Notes under the pieces: model-generated
Database searches by the model: none
Told to the model about the DNA's origin: nothing
Seen by the model: the letters and a program-made list of their open reading frames with translations, nothing else
Translations under genes and position numbers: made by a program
Assembly (NCBI GenBank): GCA_028704125.1
Contig: JAQVLM010000279.1
Location: 1 to 5,031, forward strand
Direction of reading: 5' to 3'
Length of the DNA: 5,031 bases
Source: Opitutales bacterium
GTDB lineage: Bacteria; Verrucomicrobiota; Verrucomicrobiia; Opitutales; JAFGAQ01
In this document: piece by piece, positions 1-4,938 of the stretch
How the letters are laid out: each line of letters opens with the position of its first letter
Position numbering within the stretch: the stretch's first letter is position 1

Positions 1-205
1 TGACCCTCACCCGCGGGTCATCCTGTAGTCCGACCGAACGAAGGGCAGGAATCAGTTCATTCTCCCGTCCAACAACGAGGATCGGATCCTGAGTCAGTTT
101 TCCCGCTCCATTGTTGAGAGCAATTTTCAAGCCCTCAACCACTTCGAGCGGGCCCATATCCCCACCCATGGCGTCGAGGGCCAAGCTGCCCTTGATGGCT
201 TCCAT
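1..205 (-). CDS. plsX: Phosphate acyltransferase PlsX, N-terminal part (cut by window edge)
   Basis: PlsX converts acyl-ACP plus phosphate to acyl-phosphate, the donor for PlsY in phospholipid synthesis; it is a peripheral cytoplasmic-face enzyme. Only the first 68 codons are visible, because the gene runs off the left edge. The protein starts MEAIKGSLALDAMGGDMGP. The segment LALDAMGGDMGP (residues 8-19) followed by the VVEG stretch is the PlsX N-terminal signature, and QDPILVVGRENEL (about 41-53) fits the next beta strand and loop. The start is the ATG at 203-205. It adds about six residues compared with family members that begin just before ALDAMGGD, and no Shine-Dalgarno sequence is seen in front of it (AACCT precedes the ATG), so translation may depend on coupling to rpmF. 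The gene lies 48 bp downstream of rpmF on the same strand, the classic rpmF-plsX order. fabH often follows but would be outside the window. Confidence 0.95.
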   Translation of the reverse strand, partial: MEAIKGSLALDAMGGDMGPLEVVEGLKIALNNGAGKLTQDPILVVGRENELIPALRSVGLQDDPRVRV

Positions 206-231
206 AGGTTAAATGAAATCGACTATGATCG

Positions 232-251
232 CAGACCCTTATTCAGGGCTG
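232..251 (-). other. Small hairpin in the rpmF-plsX gap
   Basis: On the minus strand, two bases after the rpmF stop, the transcript reads CAG-CCCT-GAATA-AGGG-T-CTG. This forms a 7-bp stem with a one-base bulge and a 5-nt loop. No U-tract follows, so it does not look like an intrinsic terminator. It could be an RNA-processing or stability element between the ribosomal-protein cistron and plsX. The stem is short and could be chance. Confidence 0.3.
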
Positions 252-253
252 TG

Positions 254-433
254 TCAGTTCTTGACTTCGATGACCTGACGTCCACGGTACATCCCGTTTG
301 CAGGATTCACGTGGTGAGGCAGGTGACGGGTGTCGTCTGTCGGGTCCTTAGCGAGTAAGGGTACCACAAACTGGTCAGCGCCACGGCGCTTCCGGCTTCT
401 CTGTTTTGACTGTTTTCTCTTTGGTTGTCCCAT
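254..433 (-). CDS. rpmF: 50S ribosomal protein L32 (zinc-free form)
   Basis: L32 is a small structural protein of the large ribosomal subunit. The ORF encodes 59 residues, the usual length. It begins MGQPKRKQSKQRSRKRRG, matching the basic L32 N-terminus (PKRKxSKxRxxxRR), and ends with HHVNPANGMYRGRQVIEVKN. The tail resembles the C-terminus of cysteine-less L32 such as that of E. coli (HHIxxxGYYRGRKVI). The protein contains no cysteine, so it lacks the four-cysteine zinc ribbon of the other L32 class and should not bind zinc. The start ATG (431-433) has a good Shine-Dalgarno-like stretch six bases upstream. plsX follows 48 bp downstream, the widely conserved pairing. The DUF177/YceD gene often found just upstream of rpmF is absent; uppP occupies that place. 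An own promoter is seen at 478-505. Confidence 0.96.
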   Translation of the reverse strand: MGQPKRKQSKQRSRKRRGADQFVVPLLAKDPTDDTRHLPHHVNPANGMYRGRQVIEVKN

Positions 434-439
434 AATCTA

Positions 440-448
440 CCCCTTCTT
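440..448 (-). promoter_or_regulatory. Ribosome binding site of rpmF
   Basis: The minus strand reads AAGAAGGGG, then a 6-nt spacer, then the rpmF ATG at 433. It is the only clear purine-rich Shine-Dalgarno-like site at normal spacing in front of any of the main genes in the window, and it supports the chosen L32 start. Confidence 0.65.
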
Positions 449-477
449 GTCGTGGGTTTCTTTGCAAAAAAAGGTCC

Positions 478-505
478 ACGATAGTCATCCCGCTGTCGGC
501 GTCAA
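478..505 (-). promoter_or_regulatory. Putative sigma70 promoter for rpmF-plsX
   Basis: The minus strand shows TTGACG (505-500), a 16-bp spacer and TATCGT (483-478). The first matches the -35 consensus at five of six positions and the second matches the -10 consensus at four of six. The predicted transcript start near 471 would give a 5' leader of about 38 nt with the rpmF ribosome binding site at its end. It lies in the 123-bp gap (434-556) between uppP and rpmF, so rpmF-plsX can be expressed independently of uppP. No strong intrinsic terminator for uppP is seen in this gap; the T-runs at 461-540 (minus-strand sense) lack a convincing stem in front of them. Confidence 0.5.
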
Positions 506-556
506 GTGCGATTCCATCGATTCTTGAAAAAGAAAAACATGGTATGAAATGCGCGA

Positions 557-1552
557 TCAGAGGTAGGCATAGCCCAGCACTGCCACCCCGACGAGGATCC
601 GATACAACGCAAACCAGGCCAGCCCGTGGCGGCAGAGAAAGGATACAAACCAGCGGACGGCTAGCATGGCGACTGCCATTGCGATGATTGTTCCGACAAT
701 AGCCGGGCCCGGGGTGAGGTGGATCAATACGGCCTCTTTCGCCCGGATGAGGCTCCAGATGGATGCAGCTGAAAGGGTGAGCAGTCCGAGCAGAAAACTG
801 AACTCGGCGGCGGCAGCGGGTTTGAGGCCAACCCAGTAGGCTCCCACAATGGTACTCATGGATCGGCTCATTCCGGGCCACAGGGCAAGGCATTGGAAGC
901 ATCCGATGACAATTGCCTGGCGTTTACTCAGGTTCTCAAGGCCGTTTGGATGCCCGATCGTTGACAGGGCATTGTTTCCCCGGTTTTTCCATTCGACCCA
1001 GAGCATGAGAAATGCGCCAACGATAAGGGATAACGCAACGGCCGTCGGATGGAAGAGGTGGGCTTCCATCCAATCCTGAATCATCAGTCCGAGAGCGGCC
1101 GAAGGAACGAAAGCGAGCAGGATGCGAATGCCCAGACGCATGCCGGTCGGATCGAGACCCAGACAGCCTTTGAGGATGGATTGAATCCGTCTCCAGTAGA
1201 GAATGATCACAGCTAGAATCGCACCTCCCTGAATGGCAATGAGGTAGGCGTTTCGCGCAGCCTGGAATGTGGGATCAAGGTTTGGATGGTCGGATGACAG
1301 CAGGATTTGATCGGCAAGAATGAGATGCCCTGTTGACGATACCGGAAGGTATTCCGTGAGACCTTCGACTACCCCCAAAACAGCGGCGTCCATGTAGCCC
1401 AATCCAGATGCAGGTGAAGTGGAGGATGCTTGGGGTTCGGGAGGAAGCAGGTCCGGCTCGGTCCCGTGGATTAATGGGATGTATCCACCCAGCATAAGCA
1501 GGATGGTGAGGAAGCTCCTGCGACGAAACAGGCTTGTAGGAGTGTCGGGCAT
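557..1552 (-). CDS. uppP: Undecaprenyl-diphosphate phosphatase (UppP/BacA)
   Basis: UppP removes one phosphate from undecaprenyl diphosphate to regenerate the lipid carrier for peptidoglycan and other surface polymers; its overproduction gives bacitracin resistance in several bacteria. The 331-residue protein is a polytopic membrane protein. Residues 63-76 (EGLTEYLPVSSTGH) form the first catalytic motif. By alignment with E. coli, E63, E67, S73 and H76 correspond to E17, E21, S27 and H30. Residues 226-231 (PGMSRS) form the second motif, with R230 corresponding to R174. Family members are about 265-275 residues, so this one is longer. The excess is an N-terminal segment with basic RRR (10-12), a hydrophobic run (about 14-28) and a Pro/Ser/Ala-rich linker (31-50), resembling a signal peptide plus linker. 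M54 is an alternative start but would leave an unusually short lead into the first motif. No Shine-Dalgarno sequence precedes either start. The gene is divergent from trpD. Confidence 0.94.
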   Translation of the reverse strand: MPDTPTSLFRRRSFLTILLMLGGYIPLIHGTEPDLLPPEPQASSTSPASGLGYMDAAVLGVVEGLTEYLPVSSTGHLILADQILLSSDHPNLDPTFQAARNAYLIAIQGGAILAVIILYWRRIQSILKGCLGLDPTGMRLGIRILLAFVPSAALGLMIQDWMEAHLFHPTAVALSLIVGAFLMLWVEWKNRGNNALSTIGHPNGLENLSKRQAIVIGCFQCLALWPGMSRSMSTIVGAYWVGLKPAAAAEFSFLLGLLTLSAASIWSLIRAKEAVLIHLTPGPAIVGTIIAMAVAMLAVRWFVSFLCRHGLAWFALYRILVGVAVLGYAYL

Positions 1553-1576
1553 GGATGGATCCGACTGTGTGCGCAG

Positions 1577-1594
1577 TTTGCTTTGAAAAGCAAG
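1577..1594. other. Short inverted repeat in the uppP/trpD divergent region
   Basis: TTGCTT-TGAA-AAGCAA (1578-1593) forms a 6-bp perfect stem with a 4-nt loop, extendable by one T-G pair. It lies 25 bp in front of the uppP start in the 155-bp divergent intergenic region (1553-1707). It may be a leader hairpin of the uppP mRNA or a weak operator. No convincing -35/-10 pair for uppP was found nearby. Chance occurrence is possible. Confidence 0.25.
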
Positions 1595-1670
1595 CCTACG
1601 GCGATCCGTTGATCAAAGCAGTTGGGTTTTGAAGAGTCGGGGATTGCAGACCACGGCAAAAGGGTGGTGA

Positions 1671-1699
1671 TTGACAAGCGGGGCAATCCCTGATTCCAA
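1671..1699 (+). promoter_or_regulatory. Possible promoter of trpD-glmM (perfect -35, weak -10)
   Basis: TTGACA at 1671-1676 matches the -35 consensus at all six positions. At 17-bp spacing the hexamer is TTCCAA (1694-1699), which is a poor -10, so the call is tentative. If used, transcription would begin only a few bases before the GTG start of trpD at 1708. The mRNA would then be leaderless or nearly so, which would fit the absence of a Shine-Dalgarno sequence there. Confidence 0.3.
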
Positions 1700-1707
1700 A
1701 ACAACCT

Positions 1708-2772
1708 GTGACTGTGAACCTGCAAGCGCAACTGGAACAACTCGAAGCCGTGATTCTCGGTAGGTCCGATTTGGATGAGACCCAATGCCGGACTGCGGGG
1801 CAGGCTTTGATTGCCGAAGAGGTGAGTGTATCCGCTAAGAAATCGTTTTTGGCGGGCCTGCATGAAAAAGGGGAAACGCCTGCGGAAGTCGCTGGGTTCG
1901 CCCGCTTTTTTCGTGAGTTGGCTTTGAATCCGGGACTCGACGCCTATGCATCTGCGGCGATCGATGTGGTAGGAACAGGAGGGGACCGGTCCGGATCATT
2001 CAATGTATCGACGGCAACTTCCTTTGTTTTGGCGAGCATGGGGGTGCCAGTGTTCAAACACGGAAACCGATCGATCACGTCGCGCTCGGGAAGTGCGGAT
2101 GTGCTGGAGGCGTTGGGGATTCCGTTGAATGCGGAGCCTGAGGTTTTGCTTGAATCCATGGAGCGCCTGAATTTCGTATTCTTGTTTGCCCCGGCCTATC
2201 ACCCGGCGTTTAAGGCGGTGATGCCGGTGCGTCGCGAGTTGGCATCGGAAGGGCGAAAATCGGTATTCAACATCATCGGACCGCTGATCAATCCCGGCCG
2301 GCCCGCGCACCAGCTTTTGGGGGTGTTTTCACCTGCTTGGGTCAAGCCATTAGCCGCAACGCTTGACGCGATTCCGGTGAAGCGGGGATTGGTTGTCCAT
2401 TGCCGTTTGAGTGAGGATTCCGGAATGGATGAATTGTCCCATGTTGGAGAGAATGTGGTGGCCGGAGCAGGAGATTGGGATGCGTCACATGAAAGTGGAT
2501 TCCGTTCGCTGCTGCAGGCCGTGGGTCCTGGTGATGTGCGGGGCCTCGCGGGTGGGGATGCCCAGGATAACATGCGGATGATGCATGAATTGTTGAATGG
2601 AGGCGGTTCTGCGGACTTGGTGAAAACGGTTTGCCTCAATGCGGGCGTGGCCCTGCTGGTGGTGGGTAAGGTCAAGGATGCTCATGAAGGATATGCCCGG
2701 GTCGAGCGCGTGTTGCAGGATGGGTCTGTGGCTGCCTGGTTGGATGAGGCGAGGTCCTTTTACAGCGCATGA
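1708..2772 (+). CDS. trpD: Anthranilate phosphoribosyltransferase
   Basis: TrpD joins anthranilate and PRPP to give phosphoribosyl-anthranilate, the second step of the tryptophan branch, in the cytoplasm. The 354-residue protein has a helical N-terminal domain and then the PRPP-binding signature DVVGTGGDRSGSFN (86-99). This is followed by KHGNRS (117-122), SRSGSADVLEALG (125-137), YHPAF (164-168), PVRREL (173-178, anthranilate-binding arginine region), FNIIGPLINP (187-196) and the Mg-binding DE (241-242) in GMDELS. Compared with E. coli TrpD it carries about three extra residues after RREL (ASEGRKS) and about five before MDE, near the active site. All key motifs are intact, so it should be functional. 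The start is the GTG at 1708; an in-frame stop at 1672-1674 limits extension, a second GTG at 1714 is possible, and no Shine-Dalgarno sequence is seen. Its stop overlaps the glmM start by 4 bases. No other trp gene is in the window. Confidence 0.96.
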   Translation: MTVNLQAQLEQLEAVILGRSDLDETQCRTAGQALIAEEVSVSAKKSFLAGLHEKGETPAEVAGFARFFRELALNPGLDAYASAAIDVVGTGGDRSGSFNVSTATSFVLASMGVPVFKHGNRSITSRSGSADVLEALGIPLNAEPEVLLESMERLNFVFLFAPAYHPAFKAVMPVRRELASEGRKSVFNIIGPLINPGRPAHQLLGVFSPAWVKPLAATLDAIPVKRGLVVHCRLSEDSGMDELSHVGENVVAGAGDWDASHESGFRSLLQAVGPGDVRGLAGGDAQDNMRMMHELLNGGGSADLVKTVCLNAGVALLVVGKVKDAHEGYARVERVLQDGSVAAWLDEARSFYSA

Positions 2773-4121
2773 AACAACGGTTTTTTGGGACGGATGGTAT
2801 CCGCGGTATGGTCGGAAATTTCCCGATTGTGGCTGATTTTGCCCGGGACTTGGCGGAGGCTGTGGATGCCTTGATGCTGAGGCGGGGCATGCAACGGGAT
2901 CGTGCCGTGTTGATTGCCATGGACACGCGGGAGTCCGGTGTGGCATTGGCCCGTGCTCTGCATTCAGGTTTTGAGGCTTTGGGACGCCCGGTTGTGTGGT
3001 TGGGAGTGGTCCCAACTCCTTTTGCCGCGCGCTGCCTTATCAAGAGAGGTGGTGGAATGGCGGTGGTGCTGACTGCGTCCCACAATCCGGCTACTGATAA
3101 TGGCTTCAAGCTATTTTCGGAGGGTGGATACAAACTGGATCCTGAGGATGAGGCCGAGATTGAGTCGCTTCTGGCAGAGCGGATGGTGGGAGATGCGCCA
3201 AAGGTCAGGGATTCCGTGTTACCGCTTGTTCAAGCGCCGGATCCCATCGACTTTGCGAATGAATGGAAGGGTCCAAGTCTCGAAGGAATGCGGATTGCAT
3301 TGGACACAGCCAATGGCGCGACGGCTCTGTTTTCGCCTTTGGTACTGCGGCAGCTCGGTGCGACGGTCTTCACAATCGGTGATTCTCCCGATGGGCTGAA
3401 CATCAACTCAGGGGTTGGCAGCGAGTACCCTGAGAATGTGGCGCGGCTTGTTAAGGAGCATGGATGCGACATCGGCTTTGCTCATGATGGAGACGGGGAT
3501 CGGGTGATCGCGGTCGATCACCTCGGTCATGTTCTATCGGGAGAGCACTTCATGGGGATCATTTCGACTTTTTGCAAAACGGAGCATGCGGACAAGGATC
3601 ATCCGTTGGTGACGACGATTCAGAGCAACCTCGGATTGGATGTTTACCTGAGGGAGTCTTTGGGTGCTTCCGTTATCCGGACCGATGTAGGAGACCGCAA
3701 TGTGAGTATCGCGATGCGCGAGAACAACGTATGGTTTGGAGGGGAGAATTCTGGACACTATGTCTTCCGGCACTATTTGCCCACCGGTGATGGTTTGGTT
3801 GCCTTGTTGAAGCTTATTGAGGCAGTTCGGGTTTCAGGGAGGAATCTGGCGGATTTGGCGGGATTGTTCCGTTTGTTTCCGTCGAAAATGATCAATTTGC
3901 GCTTGGCCGGGAAGAGGCCCATGGATCAGTTGGTCCACCTTGAAGCCGTTCAACAACGATGGAAAGCGAATCTGAAAGGCCGTGGACGTCTATTGGTGCG
4001 GTATTCCGGAACGGAGTCCAAGATTCGTCTGCTTGCGGAGTGCCCTGAAACTGCCCAGGTGGAGCAGGCGTTGGCCGACTTGGTGGATGCGGCAAATAAG
4101 GATCTCGAGGTTCTGACTTGA
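2769..4121 (+). CDS. glmM: Phosphoglucosamine mutase
   Basis: GlmM interconverts glucosamine-6-phosphate and glucosamine-1-phosphate, feeding UDP-N-acetylglucosamine for peptidoglycan and lipopolysaccharide. The 450-residue protein has full family length (about 445-450) and all four domains. The N-terminal signature is GTDGIRG (7-13). The phosphoserine loop is TASHNP (102-107), with S104 as the phosphorylated serine. The Mg-binding loop is DGDGDR (240-245), the sugar-specificity loop GGENSGH (324-330) and the C-terminal phosphate-binding loop RYSGTE (411-416). The GGENSGH loop in the GlmM context, together with the GTDGIRG start, favours GlmM over phosphomannomutase/phosphoglucomutase relatives. 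Its ATG lies inside the trpD stop (ATGA), with only a distant purine stretch (GAGGCGAGG) upstream, which implies translational coupling to trpD. Confidence 0.96.
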   Translation: MKQRFFGTDGIRGMVGNFPIVADFARDLAEAVDALMLRRGMQRDRAVLIAMDTRESGVALARALHSGFEALGRPVVWLGVVPTPFAARCLIKRGGGMAVVLTASHNPATDNGFKLFSEGGYKLDPEDEAEIESLLAERMVGDAPKVRDSVLPLVQAPDPIDFANEWKGPSLEGMRIALDTANGATALFSPLVLRQLGATVFTIGDSPDGLNINSGVGSEYPENVARLVKEHGCDIGFAHDGDGDRVIAVDHLGHVLSGEHFMGIISTFCKTEHADKDHPLVTTIQSNLGLDVYLRESLGASVIRTDVGDRNVSIAMRENNVWFGGENSGHYVFRHYLPTGDGLVALLKLIEAVRVSGRNLADLAGLFRLFPSKMINLRLAGKRPMDQLVHLEAVQQRWKANLKGRGRLLVRYSGTESKIRLLAECPETAQVEQALADLVDAANKDLEVLT

Positions 4122-4131
4122 GGGTGGGGCG

Positions 4132-4146
4132 CCCGATGCGATCGGG
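4132..4146 (+). other. Hairpin just after glmM
   Basis: CCCGAT-GCG-ATCGGG forms a perfect 6-bp stem with a 3-nt loop, starting 10 bases after the glmM stop. No U-tract follows, so it is not a canonical intrinsic terminator. It may protect the 3' end of the trpD-glmM mRNA or mark a factor-dependent stop. Confidence 0.35.
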
Positions 4147-4243
4147 ATCGATTCCGGATTGGAGTGTGTCGGCCCACGGGTTGGATGAAGCCGCGACGGC
4201 GTTCCGTTATTGTTCGTCGTTGGGATGCGGTTGGATAATGTGA
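4136..4243 (+). CDS. Possible small ORF of 35 codons after glmM (uncertain)
   Basis: An ATG at 4136 opens a 35-residue frame ending in TGA at 4241-4243. It starts 15 bases after the glmM stop, and a G-rich GGTGGGG sequence ends six bases before the ATG, which is a passable Shine-Dalgarno site. The peptide contains the segments SIPDWSVSAHGLDEAATAFR and YCSSLGCGWIM: two Trp, two Cys, no signal peptide and no membrane helix. The central AHGLDEAATAFR could be an amphipathic helix. I do not recognise it. Against it, the start codon lies inside the 4132-4146 hairpin stem, and a frame this short arises easily by chance in GC-rich DNA. It may also be a decayed gene remnant. Confidence 0.2.
   Translation: MRSGSIPDWSVSAHGLDEAATAFRYCSSLGCGWIM
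4210..4239 (+). promoter_or_regulatory. Candidate promoter of the TPR-like gene
   Basis: GATAAT at 4234-4239 matches the -10 consensus at five of six positions. TTGTTC at 4210-4215, with an 18-bp spacer, is a weak -35. The predicted start near 4246 gives a leader of about 54 nt containing the inverted repeat at 4269-4297. A second -35-like TTGACT at 4251-4256 has no good -10 at normal spacing. Confidence 0.35.
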
Positions 4244-4268
4244 AGAGGAATTGACTTTGAATTCATTT

Positions 4269-4297
4269 TATCAAGACTTCAGAGAAGCCTCTTGATG
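4269..4297 (+). promoter_or_regulatory. Strong inverted repeat adjoining the start codon of the TPR-like gene
   Basis: ATCAAGA (4270-4276) pairs perfectly with TCTTGAT (4290-4296). Inside it CTTC (4277-4280) pairs with GAAG (4284-4287) around an AGA loop, leaving a 2-nt CC bulge. A T-G pair (4269/4297) extends it, giving about 12 bp in total. The arm ends two bases before the ATG at 4300, and the only purine-rich ribosome-binding candidate (AGAGAAG, 4281-4287) lies in its loop and inner stem. As RNA this would restrict ribosome access; as DNA it could be an operator. Confidence 0.5.
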
Positions 4298-4299
4298 CA

Positions 4300-4938
4300 A
4301 TGAAGACCGATGCGAGTGCCGATGACACTGAAAATGTCAATATCCGGCTATCCCGAATGGTGAGGGATGCGCGGTTGGCTCTGTTGGACGGGAAGACGGC
4401 TTATGTTTTGGCATTGTCTTCAGACTGGGTGACCCGCTTTCCGGGTTTGGTGGATGTCCGGCGCTTGCTTTGGGAGGCGAGAATCAAGCAACAATCGGCA
4501 GGCCAGCATCGGATATCGATTGGAATGCGTTTTCGGAAGTGGTTTGCCGGTTTCATCATGCCGGGTATGCGTGGGGTGAAACGTGATCCGAAGATGGCAT
4601 TGGCGGCTGCGGATCGTGTGTTGGCGATTGATCCTCAGGATCGGAATGCCTTGCTGACAACTGTTGAGGCGTCGAAAGCCCTCGGGTGGATCGATACCGC
4701 CTTGATGGCATGTGAAAGCCTGATGGAGTGTCGGGATTGTCGCCCTTCGGATGTCGTAAAGGCGTCCGGGATGTGTTTGGACTTCGAAAGGTTGGATGAT
4801 GCGGTGAGGATCTGTGAAAGCGGAATGCTGCGGTTTTCTGGTGATCCGGCCGTGAGGAATGCCTTGAGAAAAGCATCGGTGAGGCGGTCCATGAGCAGTG
4901 CATCCAACTGGTATCGTGATCCTTCGGTGCCATCCTGA
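4300..4938 (+). CDS. Hypothetical protein with TPR-like helical repeats
   Basis: The 212-residue protein matches no enzyme family that I recognise. There is no signal peptide and no clear membrane helix, so it is probably cytoplasmic. Residues 1-70 are mixed and helical, and 71-95 form a basic, aromatic patch (RFRKWFAGFIMPGM). Residues about 97-190 read as degenerate tetratricopeptide repeats: ALAAADRVLAIDPQDRNALL (100-119), a second unit about 120-150, and ASGMCLDFERLDDAVRICES (155-174) leading to a GDP turn at 181-183. The ALxxDPxxxxAL and GxxxxFxxLDDAVxxxE spacing is typical of TPR helices, suggesting a protein-protein scaffold. The tail KASVRRSMSSASNW (191-204) recalls a post-TPR motif in some verrucomicrobial TPR proteins (memory only). 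Those proteins may be longer, so C-terminal truncation is possible. The ATG at 4300 follows a strong inverted repeat. Codon use resembles its neighbours. It is a separate unit from glmM, 178 bp away. Confidence 0.8.
   Translation: MKTDASADDTENVNIRLSRMVRDARLALLDGKTAYVLALSSDWVTRFPGLVDVRRLLWEARIKQQSAGQHRISIGMRFRKWFAGFIMPGMRGVKRDPKMALAAADRVLAIDPQDRNALLTTVEASKALGWIDTALMACESLMECRDCRPSDVVKASGMCLDFERLDDAVRICESGMLRFSGDPAVRNALRKASVRRSMSSASNWYRDPSVPS

Noticed and set aside
375..902. 175-residue minus-strand frame spanning the rpmF start, the gap and the uppP 3' end
   Set aside because: It overlaps two confidently identified genes in another frame, has low-complexity Pro/Arg/His-rich composition and no recognisable motif.
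1471..1863. 130-residue minus-strand frame across the uppP start, divergent region and trpD start
   Set aside because: It runs through the uppP N-terminus and antisense to trpD, and shows no family signature. Probably a chance open frame.
2199..3133. Long minus-strand frames (2199-2675, 2485-3015, 2672-3133) antisense to trpD and glmM
   Set aside because: The plus-strand genes are complete and highly conserved. The antisense translations are rich in Pro, Thr, Arg and His, typical of shadows in GC-rich genes.
4190..4215. GCCG-CGA-CGGC hairpin followed by a T-containing stretch as a glmM terminator
   Set aside because: The stem is only 4 bp, the following sequence is not a continuous T-run, and it lies within the candidate small ORF.
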